DNA of 64,000 nt from Galbula dea (lineage: Eukaryota > Chordata > Aves > Piciformes > Galbulidae), in the NCBI GenBank assembly GCA_013399015.1, contig VWZX01007020.1:1736001-1800000 (forward strand). The letters run 5' to 3'. The position numbers were made by a program, and so were the translations under genes. Shown piece by piece: positions 1 through 14,516 of the stretch; position 1 is the stretch's first letter, and each line of letters begins with the position of its first letter. The notes under the pieces are model-generated. The model was not told where the DNA came from. It saw only the letters and a program-made list of their open reading frames with translations, and ran no database searches.

Positions 1-3000
1 GGAGTAGCTTCAGGCTTTAGTGAGTCAAGCCTCATGCGCTTAGAAGCACAAGACTGCAGCGTTTACCACTGTGTCAGTAATGAGCATGTTTTGCATCAGC
101 TAGCATCCATTCCTTCTTGAGGCATATAGTTAAACCACATTACTTCAGCAAATATTAGATAATTGGCGGTTCTTAACTCTAGTTTAATTTCTTACCTTTT
201 CCTTTAAGTTTGAAAATGCTATCAGAAATAAAAGCTGTTTCAGTGCTTCAGAGTTGTTCCAGCTTGCATTATTCTATAAAATGTGTCTGTCAGGAGCTCA
301 GAATGTTTTGCAAGGTCCTCGCTAGGCTACAAAGGGGTTAAATAACCAAGCCAAAAAGTCTATAATGAAAATGCTGCAATAATTTTAATTAAGTTTCACA
401 ATAAACCGAGATATTTATAGAATATAAAGATACAGCTGAGCCAGGTAACAAGCAGACAGCATACGATTGTGTTGCTGCTCTCTTGACAAAGTCTACTCCA
501 GCTCAGATATGGCTATTAAGTACCTGTGGTTTGAAGAGGGAACATAGCTCTTTACAGCGACGAGCTGCTTATACTAATTAGGCTTTCGCATATTGAAGCC
601 ACTTCTGTGATTCAGTTACATAACATCAGAGTTCCTTTTCAGATATGTCCTATACATAAGATCACACTAAAACAGATGCACGATAAGAAAAGAGGGAACA
701 AGCGAAAAAAGCTTTCTCAGTAATTTTAAGTTTCTATTTGTACATTTGATTTTTCAGCCTCAATATCTTTCAGATTCCAAAATCCTTTTTCTGTTTTGCA
801 TTATACTATTCTATTAAATGATTTTAACTGAAATTTAATTATATTGAGTGCATATTTTCATTGTAGTGGAATTTTTCTGCATACTTGCATGTACTAGTGA
901 CCACTAAAGTCTGCTGGAAAGTATTCCTGTAGAATATTTCAGTTGCTGTTTTGTTTGCTTGACAACTCCTTCTCAAATAAGGCAAATAAAACCCCCTGAA
1001 TCTGTGATGGTCTAATTGTTATCCAGGTTTTAAAAGACAGGAAGGTATTTGAAAATGTTTGTTATATGAAATACTACTGGAAGATAATGTACTTATATGG
1101 CTTCCACTGTTCTGCCATTACTGCATATGAAAAATTTCAGGAAATTTTTCTTGACAACCACTCTACAAGGTAGGAAAACTCATCATTCCCATTTGACACA
1201 CAGGCAATTAAAACACACCAAGACTAAGGAACATACCGTGTTATGGAGGAATGTAGAACTATACTTTTTTCTTCCCAATCACATATTAGCACTCACATCC
1301 TATAAGCCTAATGTTTTCTTCTTCTAGAGATAAACAGCAACCAGCTTAAATGAAAGAGTATATTAGAAGGTTCAACTGCAGAAATTGCCTCATGCATGGT
1401 ATGTATTCTTGATGTATTTTTGAAATTTAACAATTCTTCAACTGTTTTTTCCCTATCAGCTTAATCTATTCTCAACTATTACCCAAACTGACAAGTAAGG
1501 CCTACCAAAACTATGTCAGGTATGACTTAAAGTTACAAAATGATCATATTACAGAATGAGGATGTTAGCCTTTCTAAATGTTTGAATTGGGAGTTCAAGT
1601 TCAGAAGATGTCCTTTGCTTGTTCCCTCAAAAATGATGCACTGTATGTGAATATTTTACTTGCTCACATCTACTTTACCAGTTATCTATGTTGTTCTGTA
1701 AAAATTACTCATTTTGCTCTTTACCACTTCTCCAGGCACCTGTGTAAACCAAACAGTGCAAGTAATTTTATTCCTACCAGCTTACTGATTAAAATGTTAC
1801 ACAATACAGAGTTAAGAATGGATTCCAACATGATCCCAATAGAAAAAGTGCCTTGTTTACAGGTGTATTGACATCCCTTCATTTGCCAGTTAGAAATCCA
1901 GACTGATCTTGTATCATTATTTTAAAATAAAAATGTTAGACAGTACTATGTCAAGCCTTACATAATTCTTTATATCTTGTAGTAACAATATTAGCTTTCA
2001 TCAGCCAAAGTTTCAACCTAATAAAGATGGATGTACAGTTAAATGAATATTGATTGGCATATGTTACATTTTCCCCCATTATTTCTGTATCAGCGGAGAT
2101 CTGTATCAGCTTTTCCATTACTTCACCTAGGAATGATGTCAATGACAGGCTATAACCACTTCAATAATTTTTGTTAATATTAAATACTTGCTTAGAGACA
2201 AGAGTAATATATCAAATTTTAGCTAAATTAAAAAGAGGGGGAAAGACCCAAATAAGAGCTTGCTGGACTAAAGACTTCTAAATGTCAGCTTCTAATTCTG
2301 AACTAGTTCCCCATTTCTCCAGGAACTTATGACATGCCTCACACAAGGTGTACTTTGGTCACTTATCAAAGTTACTTCTGATGCTGCCAAAAGCTGCTGG
2401 GAATTGTCTAAAGAGGGAGGAAAGAAGGAATAAAGAGGAGTAGTAAAAGGGGAAAAGGAAGAACAACAACCAAGCCCCTTTTTTCCCATGGAAGCAGAAA
2501 CACCTCCAAGGTCAGGCATCAAGAGTTTCAGTTGTGGGCTGACTAGTCTCCCTGTCCATGAACTTGCAGAACACTCTCATGGCATTAACATTAGTAGTTC
2601 ACTAAAGTGGAGCAATTTCAAATGACCTAAACCCATATGTGCAGTTACTCATTTTAAGTGAAAACAATGCATTTTCTTTGCCAACCTTGTTAATGCTCTG
2701 TCCTGAATCTTATTTGCCTGCCTTTGTGAATATGGTTCCTAAATAGAGATCCATGTAGGAAACAACCCAAGGCAAGTACTGTATCTACACTGTATTTTAA
2801 TTCTCCATGTTCTGACATGTAAACTTCATAGCTGTGACTTGGTTGCACCCAGGACATGGAAGACAGGACCCAGAGGAAGGTTCTTGAAAAACTCTGCAGA
2901 ATAAGATAACACCTTGAAGAAACTTAAGACTGCTTTCAAATCGACTGTGTATGCAAAACACACATTATCTAGAAACTCCTCTACACAGGAAATATAATTA

Positions 3001-3535
3001 GGCCTAGTTGTGTTAAACAGAAGATAAAGAAAATATTCACAAGCATATGATTGTAAGGAATGTAAGCAGGTTGTCCTCCTTCATTCAGAGTCTTATCATG
3101 GAAAATAAGATATACTAGATGCAAAGCTGTATTTGGCTAGACAGACTGGCTGAATGAATCTAAGACATCATTTCAGTTTCTTTAATTTAAAAAGCAGGTC
3201 TAAGTGCTGCTTTCACCTACCTAGTAATATTGAAAAGATCTAAAGCTAAATGAGTGTCTTTGAATTGTTTGCTTTACACAGTTGCAACAAAATCTCACCT
3301 ATTTCTACTGTACAGAAAATGATGGATTTTTACACAAATTTTTCTAACTATTTGTTAAAAAAAAACCCAACATGTAATAAAAAAGGAGCCAAATCTGAAA
3401 TCAGTATTTTACTGGCAAATATAGAAACAAAGGCTAATCTGCTTGCGTGTTCATGCACCTCTGTTTTGCCTGGGCAGAATCTGAGATGCCTAAGCTGTCC
3501 TGGAGTTCTTATATGATACTCAAGCGTGACTGCAC
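1..3535. other. Unique intronic DNA, no gene recognised
   Basis: AT-rich sequence with only short chance reading frames. A purine-rich patch lies at about 2405-2470. No coding homology, RNA gene or clear transposon was seen. Confidence 0.6.
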
Positions 3536-3852
3536 ACTGTAAAGAAGGTAGAGAAAAACTGGGAATGAAGTTGAGGGCAGGAAGAAGGGAGGTGTTGGAA
3601 GAAGGTGTTTTTTAAGATTCAGTTTTATTTCTGATTATCCTACTCTGATTTGATTAGTAATATATTAGATTAATTTTTTCTCCAAGTTGAGCCTGCTTTG
3701 TCCATGGTAGTAACTGGTGAGTGATTTCTCCCTGTCCCCATCCTGACCCATGAGCCTCTCACTGTATTTTTTTGTCCCCTCACCAGCTGAGGAAGTGAGT
3801 GATAGAGTAGCTTTGGTGGGCACCTGGCATCCAGCCAAGGTAACCCACCACA
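3536..3852 (+). mobile_element. 3' part of a decayed ERVL-like LTR
   Basis: The stretch closely resembles the 3' part of an LTR family widespread in birds. In that family a region with the poly(A) signal is followed by TCTCCAAGTTGAGCCTG-like, GTCCCCATCCTGACCCATGAG-like and CACCTGGCATCCAGCC-like blocks, and the LTR ends in CCACCACA (ending at 3852 here). The AATAAA site expected near 3655 has decayed to AATATA. The 5' part, including the promoter, is missing and there is no adjoining viral internal sequence, so it is a non-functional fragment. Family and orientation rest on memory of avian LTRs, not on a search. The left edge is approximate. Confidence 0.72.
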
Positions 3853-6194
3853 GGCTGTTCATATGTTGCTGCTTATAGTGATAATTTTCAATAAAACATT
3901 ACAGCATCTAACACATAGAAAAATTATTTCCTTCGTATATTTGAACCAACAAAACACTGAAACATTATATACATTATCTGAAGCAAGTTATTACTTTAGC
4001 ATTAAGCTAATGAGACAGTCAAAATACTGGAAAATTATAATCTCATCACAAATCAGATCACAATGTATCTTGGCTAATTAGCAGCAGAAAAGCAGTAATA
4101 AATTACTTGTTTCTTCTTGTCCACTAAATCGCCTTTCAAGATAGTCTAAACAGTTCTAAATATGAAACCATTGCTTCTCACTCCTAAAGTATTGTTAAAT
4201 GCCAAATTTCTACTATTTTAATGTGCTTAGCTTTGGAAAGCTCTATAGAAAATATTTTTTTTTCTGAGGTGTGGGAACAATGCATGTTTTCAGAACTTAG
4301 GGCAATAGCATTCATCTAACATACCTAAAATGCATGCTGATATCTAATAACTAAAGGAATAAAACCACTACAGATAAGACTTCAAAGGACTTCAAGCCCG
4401 AACTCAAGTGCAGGTCCCCAAGGCAGCATTCACTTCAAGTTCAGGTCTAGGACAATGCTGGTAGCTCTGCTGTTCCCAGAGGTGCTGCATTTGTCATACC
4501 TCCCCAAACTGGAGGTTTTCAAACCAAATTATGACTAAACCTGTGCTCAGTCCAAAGTTTAGAGACAATACATGAGGTCCGTTTTCAGCAGTTGTCCTGT
4601 GTAAGTATTTGCTTCATTGCACAGCTGTAGATTGGTGTGATGACCTGATTACCTCCTTGTTATTCCATAATACTGTTTTTCAGACTTCCACTCTTTTTTA
4701 CTGGTTTTTTTGGGGGATTTTTTTACATGATGGTACAGAACATGAGGTATTAGACTCTCAAGAGTTAGAAAACCAGAGCAGCAGTGTTGACTTCTGTGAC
4801 ATTCATACACTGAATTGCTGCATGGCTATGAATGAAAGCACAAAGCAACACCTTTCGGTGAATTTGGGAAAGGTGAATGAGTAACAGTTGGTGCTGATTC
4901 TGGTGCTGGGGAAAAAAACTATGTATTAATTTTATTCAGACTCTACAGGGTACATAAGTAGATCAGTGGCATGTACATCTTAGATAAAATATCCTTTAGT
5001 TGAGGATGGGAATGTTTGGAGGAGGAGTGTTAGTCTTAAAATGCCTAGTGAAAGTAGTTGTGGTAGAGAAACAGTGACAGAAACCATTTTCACTCTGTAT
5101 CACATTTCACTTCTTTCGATGTTTGCCTTCACATCCTTTCCATAGGAGCGCCTACTACGTGAGATGCTACATGAGAAAGTCCCTAACCCGAGAAGATCCC
5201 TTTGTCAGGACAGACAGAGATTGGTGAGAATGGAAATGCTTTATGAGGTTGAGTCAGAGCACTGACACATTTTGCAATGGATGCATACTCTGTTCCCCAC
5301 TGCTTCCTACACAGACTCATTCCCTCAACAACTGGTAAGTCAAAATCAAATCCAGAAAACTGCTTAGGTATCAAGTCAAAGGTGCAAATGCCTCATGAAA
5401 TTAATTAAAATAGCCTGACTTGCCACCCTTCTTGTTAGTTCTGGGTTACCTCCCTTGTACCACAATTTTTACTCAATTTGTTTTCTGCTCACCGAGTTTC
5501 CAAATGGGGTTTATTTTCCTTTCCTTCTCGCCACAGAGCTGCTATGCCCCAGAATACTTTATCTGCATTATTTAACGATAAAGACCCTTCAAAGGGTTAG
5601 CAGTGGATGGGGAATGAATGGTGGCTGGGGGACTCTGAAGAAGTGAGTACTGCTGAAAGCAGAGAAGCAATTGAAACAGACAATTTGACAGCATAGGAGA
5701 AAATACTTTAGGCTTTTAAGCTGTACTGGAAAGGGTATGGTTGCCCCTTGCAAAGGAATTCCCTGGGGAATGGCTCATTGTGCTAGGAGTGGGAAACATG
5801 AAGGCAGGGGAAGTATGAGCTCAGATGCAGAGACAATGAGCACAAGGCTCCTTCCAGAGTGACTCATCCAGCCTCTGGGACAGAGGAAACCGATCACTCC
5901 ATAAATCAGCATCTTTTGCTAACTATCCAAGTAGTGGCACTTGGCAGTGGGGAAAGCAGCTGTTCACTGCTTCTAACAGCTCATAGGATGATGCTGGGAA
6001 GCGGCAGTTAAATAGAGGTTCAGGGGAGATGACATTTGGTGACAAGCCAAGAAGGAAATAGTACAATAAGATACTTAAAAGAATTAATTTGTCTTTGCAT
6101 AAATAATAGGATCAAAGTAATATTCTAATAACAGTAAGGTTCTACTAGTGCAAAGGAAATGTTTTCAAACTTGAGGGCCACTGAACATTTTCAC

Positions 6195-6224
6195 AGAATC
6201 ATAGAATGTTAGGAGACCTTCTAC
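6195..6224 (-). mobile_element. Tiny CR1 3'-end scrap
   Basis: The sequence CACAGAATCATAGAATGTTA followed by GGAGACCTTC is the reverse complement of the CR1 3' terminus (terminal octamer repeats plus the conserved block before them), shortened internally. Only about 30 bp are recognisable, so this could be a heavily deleted copy. Confidence 0.5.
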
Positions 6225-9200
6225 TCTTATGGAAGGCAAATAACATATTGGAACACCAAACTAAGTGATGCACCAAATATTATGTTAGTTTTACTAGTAA
6301 TTAATCAGGGCCAATGGTTTGAGAATAAGATTTTTTTACTAGAAGTGGTTGTTTTCACAGTTTCTCTTAGAGTTTAGCAGTTACAGATGTCTCTTCTGAG
6401 CAGTTTCCCTCATCCTCTTCTAGCCACTGGAGGCTAGCAAAAAAAGATCAGTTTTATTTTAGAAATTGATTGTTTTTACTTATTATCTTCTCAAAAATAT
6501 CAAGAACACTACCTAGAGTAGAATAAAGTTTTTCAATTACATTAATTAGTTAAATTAATTATATTAATTTATTATGTAGATAACTGAACAAGGAAAGATC
6601 ACCCTAGATTATAAGAATCAAATTGGATCATCTGTAGCTTCCCTATCACATCCAGATGTATGTAGACCCCTGAAACCCAGCTGCATGTGTAGTAGCTTTC
6701 AGGGAGGGCCAGGACTACTGATACTTGAAGTTCATTGCTTCTACAACCATCAGGAGGATCCAGGTGGCAGCTGGAGCTGTTTGATCTCCTATGATCTTGT
6801 TTCACATGTAGGGAGCTGAAGTAAAGGACAAGTGGGTTTCCTACCACATCAAAAGGTTTGAAAATCAGAAATCCCCTCCCTTCCTCCCAGATTCTTATCA
6901 GGGAACCGTAAAAATAGTTTTTAAAAAAGGAAGCAGTTTGCAAGTAATGGTCATTTCTGAGACAGAGGTAAGTAAACTTTCTGAAAGCCATTCAGCTGGG
7001 TTTGTGTTGGAAAAAATTAAAGAATGGCAAGCAAAAAAAGAGATACAAGTGTCCCCTCTCCCCTCTCTCTCGTCTTTCCAAGGAAATGCAACAGAACTGA
7101 GATTTTCTGCCAAAACCAGAGACTACCTCTTCAGAAACAAAAGCCTGTGGCTAACAAACCCAAGACATTTTGGTTGCAGTAGCATTTTACAGTCAAATAA
7201 ACAACTGCCCACCGATGTCCCATACCTGAAACCAAGACAAACACTCAATCCGAATACTGAAATATGGAACCATTTTCGAAGAACTCCATAAAACAGTCTT
7301 GTTTGAGAAAGAGAACTTATAACATCAAAACCAACTCTTTCCTGAGCTTGGAAAAATATTTCTTAAGCTTTGACAACCTGGGAAATCCCCAGCTGTTTTA
7401 GTAAGCACAAGATGAAAATGAAAAAATAACCCTGAAACAAACAATCCCACTTTTAGCCTTTCACACATCCTCAGCATTTGAGTTGCTCCTAGCAAGAGCA
7501 GAATAGCCTTGAGAGGATGAGCAGCAGTGACTGAAACCATGGAGACTGCAGTTTGCCTCTTTTTCTTCAGAGTTCGGCAACAGGCCATCTGAAAGCTAGT
7601 TTCCTTAAGGTTTTGCAATTAGAGAAGTCAAGTATGAGTGCAGCAAGTTAGGGAATAAAAATAAACAACATTTCATGCTTTGTCCTAAGAGTTTCTGGGT
7701 TACTATAAAAGCCTTTTCAGAACCATACTTTGAGACTGAAATAACCGGGTTATCTGATTTTCTGACCAAGAGCACTTCCAATTTAAAGAAGAGCAGGATA
7801 AAGAGTTGTACCAGTGTGAGACAAGTACTTTGCAAGACAGATTTTATATACCTTCTTTTTTTTATATTTGTTATCTTATTTGAAGTAAAACTTTTACTGA
7901 GGCACTACAGAGCAAGAATCCAGTTCTACAGTGCACGAGGAGAAAGACACATTTAGACTGATAAAAAAGAGGACCTATGGACAAAGCCTTTTCAGACAAA
8001 ATCATTCATGAGTGTTGACTATAATTTCCCCAACACCCATGCTGAAACTGGTTAGATGCTCAGAATGGAGTACCATGGAAAAGACATCAACTGTCAGACA
8101 ACTACTGCAGCAACCTATGTTTTTATTTCTCAAAACTGCAAATAAATCCTACATTACCTTTTGCTCCATCCTTCAACTTCCTACTTTGAGTTTTACAGAA
8201 GAGAGGATAAAGAGGGTGGAAGAGATCAGTCATGACCTTCAGAGTACGAAGGTATGTTGCACAGCTTCTTCTGCCCCTCTTTGTTGCCTCTAACATGCAG
8301 CAGTTGGTAGAGTAAGCAAGATTCAGCTACAGAACCCAGAGAAGGAATTCCCGTTTCTGCTGTGTCCACAGACCTGAAGTTCCTTTGTCTGAGGCATAAA
8401 GACTTTGCTGTGATACGTATACAAGACTCACCAGTGGAAGTGCACTGACATTCTCAGACTAAACAATTTCACCTCTTTGCCTCTTCATGCTTTGCATCTT
8501 TTTAATATGAGAACTGATTTTTTTCAGATTGTACCTGAAACTTATTAGCCCATTGCCGACCCAGTAAGTGTTTCACTGTATTAAGAACAGATCAGCTGTC
8601 CTCTAATACCCTATGACTCTGTTAGTCCTTTGAAACTCAGATCTTAGTGGCTAGTACTGCAGTTTCTTTCCCTCTCGAGAAGATATACAGACGTGTAATT
8701 TGCTAACCCACTAGATCGAATGTATGGTTCCATAAAAAAGAAGGTGGTAAACTGGATACCCAAAGTAACAGGGCAGCAGAGTAGCATTATGGCCTTTCTC
8801 TTAATAACATGACTACAATTTGGATCTAAGTCACACAAGAAAGTATCTGCTGCCACTAATTAGCTCAAGATAAGTATCATGCCTTGCATTACCAATACTA
8901 TGGAAAGTCTTTTATGGATAACTTTTTCTAACACCTAAGTAAATTTATAGCAAAAGAAGGAAACCATATTTGATGTTTGGGAATACGAAGTTATTGCTTC
9001 ATGAAAGACAAAAGCCACAAGAACAAAGCTAGCATTTTGCTGAAATACAAATGCATAAAGAAAACTTTTTAAGAAGCAATGCTCGAGTGGGATAATAAGC
9101 ATTACAAATTTGAAGGTTTATTCTGAATCATGGTAAAGTGCAACAGAAAGCAGATCTACTGAAGAGAAAAAAGTGCACCAGACTTATTCCTAAGACCATG

Positions 9201-12200
9201 CATGGCCGTTGTGCTTATCTGTAAAAATGTTTATCCATAACTTAAAAACATATGCAAAAGGTATTACTACATCAGTGCTGGGTAAAGGAATTCTTGGATT
9301 CCCTAACTCATTCATTAGAGAGATGCATCTCATCTCTGCTAGGACAGAGGCAATAGCCATTAAATCTTAGCACAGCCACTTTCCCTTGTCAGGAAGAAAT
9401 GCTGGAAGAATACTCAGCTGAAGACTAGGAAAATGACGTCTGAGAAACTGAGTTTCAGACCATAGCGAGCAAAACCAGCAAAACACCACCACACCTCTTC
9501 CAGCACTTTTACTGCTGCCCCTTCACTCAGAATTTCTGGAAGATGCAGCAACAATATAGGGTACATCCTTTCATATATATATACCTTAGAGTCAGTTTAA
9601 TAGACCTTCTGGTCTGCTGAAGAAATAGGTTGCAATTTAGTTAATATGCTAATTAAGGGTCACAGTTCACTTACATTTTTTTAGCTGACCAGACTTAATT
9701 GCAAAATGTGGAGTTTTCACTTTTACTCCCCAAAACATTAATAGAGAAGGTGAAGAACATGCTTGTTTTTTCCTTTAAATAAAACAACAACTACAGGAGG
9801 AAAACTCTTCACAGGCTCAAAATATCAGCAAAGATCCAGGAACAACGAGAAAGACTTGCATTCAAACACTGACCTACTTCCTATTATAGCTTGCCTCATA
9901 GCTGAAGAACACACAATGTTTCTTCAGTAAAACTGAAATGCTGTGGCATATGCTTCTGTAGACAATAAAATGCTGACAGGCAATGCAGTAAACTGAGCCA
10001 CATCACTTTTTCCTCCTGTGAAAGCCATTTAAACATCAGTAATACATTATTCACTGGGATAATCACTGAATACTTTATAAATAGGACAGAAATTCAATTA
10101 TTGTACATATTCAACATCACAAGCAAGAGGGTAAGATCAATGTGACTACAACCTATTTTATAAATACTTCAACAAAAAAAAACAAACAAGAAAATTAAGT
10201 TTGTAGTTTCTTAACACTTTCCAGAGCTGTTAATGTATGTACTGTAACTCACAAAGGCTATTTATAGAGGCGAGCTTCTGCAGAGCACTCTTAGAAAATC
10301 GTTTTTATTAACCCTCACATACCATGTTTGTTGAAGCCCTGAGGATGTGTTATAATTAATAATTGGTGTGAAATCTGAATTTCAACAGTGTTTTCTAATA
10401 CCCAGACATAAAATGCTGGTTGACACTTTGTGATTAAGATGAAACACTAAGTATTATTTGATTCAAATCAACAAAAGAGCAACAAAAGCTACCAGCCCTA
10501 AATACAGCACGTCTCCCAGTCACTAGGATGTGCAGCAGGCATACTTCTTGAGAAATCTGCACAGCATGGCTGTGACTTGCAAACATGCACATTTAAAATA
10601 TCAGGATTTATTTTGAAGCAAAATAGTATAGGTTTAGCATTAAATACCTTTTTCTTCAGCAGTCTGAAATTAACACAATCACCAGTATTCGTGGCCTCAA
10701 TTTTCATGAAAAAAAAGTGGTTTTTTGCAAAGCTGAGCACACCTTAGTTGTGCTATGAAAAATAATACAAATTCTATGGAGATCCATTTGTCAGTTTATC
10801 CTAATTATTACAGTAAAACATGTTTATTGCTGTGCTGCCAATATACAACACATTAGATCTACTTCCAGTTGCTAAATTTAGGACTATCCATAGATGGGAA
10901 AATGCCTGAAAATGAAAAGATTCTAGGATATGTCACCAAATCTTTTTAAATAACTGAAATACATATTCATTAAGTACTGTGCTGTTGCAATGGATGACCC
11001 CTCTATTTTAAAGAGGTTAATTAATAAAACATATGAATAATGTTTAGGGGTGCAACTAATAAATCTAATTAAAGAGATCTTATGAACAGTTTCTTTCTGC
11101 AAATTCACAACAGTCTTTTAAAGTTAGACAGAGCATAGTTAAATGAATTTAGTAAAGAAATATGCCAGAGGGCGGTTTCTTCTGCTGGCCTTCTAAAAAT
11201 ACTCTCTGATAAATATTTTTGCCATAGACTTAAATTTCACTGGGAATGCTTTTAAGCAATTTCCTCTGATGTATTTCCTAAAAATACATTATAATACAAT
11301 AAAAATACTGTCTAAATAGTATGGAGTATTAAGGAAGTTTTGTTGAATATTTTAACAGCTCATAAAAATCTGCATGTAGTCTTGCATATTAAGAAACAAA
11401 AGGTAGCACTGAATTCCAATAAACTTTTTCAATAATTAAGGAAAGACAGATGAGGAAATGCTTTTGAAAATACAGTAATAAAAAAGACTGAAAGAACATT
11501 TATGCAAAAAATGAATTAATATATTGTTCAAATCCTTGCATATGAAAGATAGTCCAACAATTACTGAAAGATATTTCAACAATTCTGGACATAGTACATA
11601 TTCTCCAGAACAAACACTCCTGTCTAACTGTGAAGCTATACACCAGTTTCTTTTGCAAAGGTTACCAGGAGCTACTGGAGTGGATTATTGATGTATTAAT
11701 GTTCTCATATGGAAGCACAAGTAGAACCCAAGTATGAAAATCTGTCACAAGAGCATATGAAATCCCAGACTATATTAGTGATTCTATGCTCTGACACCAA
11801 TAATTAAAAGTGAGAATTTGCAGATGTGAATTATAATTAGAGAGGTATACATAAAAAGCATTGGTGACAATGATAAAGCAATTTGCTAGTTATAGTCTCA
11901 GAGCTTAATTAATAATTTGAACTGCAACCATGTCTACTTCAGTATTCAGTAGCTGCAACCATCATATCATAGGGTTTGGGAAACAGGGGAAGGCAGTACG
12001 CACCTGTAAAATCTAGCCCCCACTGAGACCATGCCGACATATGCTGGAGCAAGTCCTATTTTGCACACTAGGGTTTAGCCCAGAGCAAAATGCCCTGGTT
12101 TACCTGGCTGCAAATATGCAAAGAGAATCCCAAAACAGGCAGGCCCAAGTATACCATTAATATATTTGCTGCACTATAGTGGTATTTAAAACCCTGCACC

Positions 12201-14509
12201 TAAACACATCTGTATAAAATAGAAGATAGAATTGGCTTTATATATTCAGGGTAGCTGTATTAATCAAAGTTAACAGAAGCAGCTATAATTCAGCCCCTTT
12301 GCATTCAGAACTGTTTAAGAAGGTGAAAATATAATCTGTTCAGGAAATATTTAGATCAGTCTAGTTTTAAAGACACCCAGAGGGAAACTGATGATAAAAT
12401 GCAAGAACAAGTTGTAACTGAATAGATGTAGCTTTCGCTAGAGAAACAGATTCACTTTGTGCAAATACTGTCGGTGGTTGTAGACTGGTATTTAGGAAAT
12501 GTGTTTTTTTAGGTTTTGCATTCCCAATGCTTTATGCTTTTTTTTCCAACAGTCAATACATTTTCTGTAACAACTTAACATCGTATTATTGCTTTATAAC
12601 TAACAAATAACAGTAATGTTTTGGGGACAAATACACACAGGCACAGGGTAGTATGACTCATGTGAGGACCAGAGAATAACTCAGAATCATTCGTAGCTCT
12701 AACTACTCTGGGTGGCCCTCATGGGTTTGGAAAATACACAGGAAAATGTAAAGTTGGAGGAATCCATCAGCATCATGCCGTAAGAGAGCTGTGATTTCTG
12801 TAAGAAAATCAGTCAGAGGCCAATTCAAAGTGGAATAATTCCAATCCAAAATGAGTCAAGCTGCTGGTGATGCAATTTGTGATGGCCAGAACAACTAAAT
12901 AAATCTGAATAAAAAAGAAGTTTCCACACTTCATGTTTTCCTTTTATTTTAAGCATGACAACAGTATTTATTCGATTTTTAGAAGTATGCAACTTGGACT
13001 TCACCCCAGTCTGAAATTAGGAAAGATAAAACAAATCTGTATCTATCAGTTCACTTTTAAAGGGTGGATATTGCTGATAGTACAACTACCATAGTCAATG
13101 TTACAATGTCTATAAATCTCAATGGAATAGTCTGGCCATTATTATTGTTTCAAAGGAAATCTAGTCGCAGTAGTAGCCATCAAGAAAATCATGACTCCAG
13201 GAATAAAGTAAGATAAACAACTGTTATTATTTTTCTTAACTGAATTTTGTATTTATATACCTGACTTGAAATACTGTAGCTGTGTTAAAATCTTCGACAC
13301 CTTGTCTCATGAACAAGTTCTCTCTTCCTGAATACTGATGACAGGAGGTAAGACAATGTCTAACAGAATCCAACACCACATCAGCTAAGAACTCTGTTTT
13401 TACAGCTTCTTTTATGGAGAAGTAATGAGAGCTTTGTAAACAAGCTTTAAATGTTAACCATCATCATCCAAAAATAAATGCTCATCTATTCAGAAACAAC
13501 AACTAAAAAAAGCTTTAAGAAGAATTATTTAAGAGTTTATTTTTAAACAGTTATTTTTAAAGTGATCAGCTTTGACATCAGAACATTCTTTTGTCACCAT
13601 AAGAAAAGGGAGTTTAATTCTGAGGGATCAAGCTACTTGCTTTACTTTGAGTTCCATAATTCTTCCTTTCCAAACAAAAGCTACCAGTGTAACTGCTCAG
13701 CAGTAATTGACTTAAATATCTAGAGAAAATAACAATTAAAAGATACAAAGGGTTCCCCATTGTACAAATACATTAAAGTAGGTAAATATGAATTCTGAAT
13801 AAATGAATTTTTAATACATTTACTCTTTGAAAAGAAGTCTTTTATTCTGTATACACAAGTGTCCAAACTGTTTATGAAAACAATTGTTTGGAAAAGTAAA
13901 TAAGACACTGGGAAACAGTGTGTTGTGCCCTACTTCTGTAGCTGATCTAATAGTTGATAATTCACTTCTCCTCTTTGTAGTTTCACTCCTTTAGCTCAAG
14001 CTAAAGATTGAAGGGATTGAAGGGTCACCTTCAGGGAGACACTGTATTCTAAAAACTTTTCTCAATGCTCATAATATCCAAAGTGGAAACACTGATGGAC
14101 AATTGCATATGGTGACATAAGTCAACCACGGGAGGGAAGTTTAATAAAGCAGGACATGCCATAAGGAAATCTGGCTTCAAGTTCTGGCTCTGATACAGAT
14201 TTTCTTTATATGACAAATAATTTCATCTGCCTAAATTGCTTTCCCCTCAATTTAAATGGGATAATATCTGTTTACTTTTCCAGATACTGTGAGAATTTAT
14301 TTGTTCACACTTGGAAAAGCATTTCAAATTTGTAAAATGGGAGCCCCTACCTGACCTTAGCATAAAGTTGGCATGTAGACTGGGAATACTTCTCATCAAT
14401 AGCAAGCAGTCAGGCTCAGAAATGGCTACTATAATTTGGAACACCTTTCATGCAACTTATGCCACAACTATTAAGAGAAAATGTTTATTCCTGGCACACT
14501 GGCAACAGC

Positions 14510-14516
14510 AGTCTTA
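14510..14516. repeat. Target-site duplication, left copy (AGTCTTA)
   Basis: AGTCTTA directly abuts the CR1-type tail of the SINE and is repeated exactly at 14668-14674 on its other side. Confidence 0.65.

Larger units (their letters stand above)
3853..14516. other. Unique intronic DNA with one CR1 scrap
   Basis: AT-rich sequence containing reading frames of up to 130 codons (6599-6991 minus; 6938-7291 plus) that match no family I know. A short TA run lies near 9573-9584. Apart from the CR1 scrap near 6195, nothing is identifiable. Confidence 0.55.

Noticed and set aside
6599..6991. 130-codon minus-strand reading frame
   Set aside because: It is the longest frame in the window, but shows no domain, repeat, splice context or similarity I recognise. 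It overlaps other frames (6898-7113 minus, 6938-7291 plus) and fits chance in non-coding DNA.
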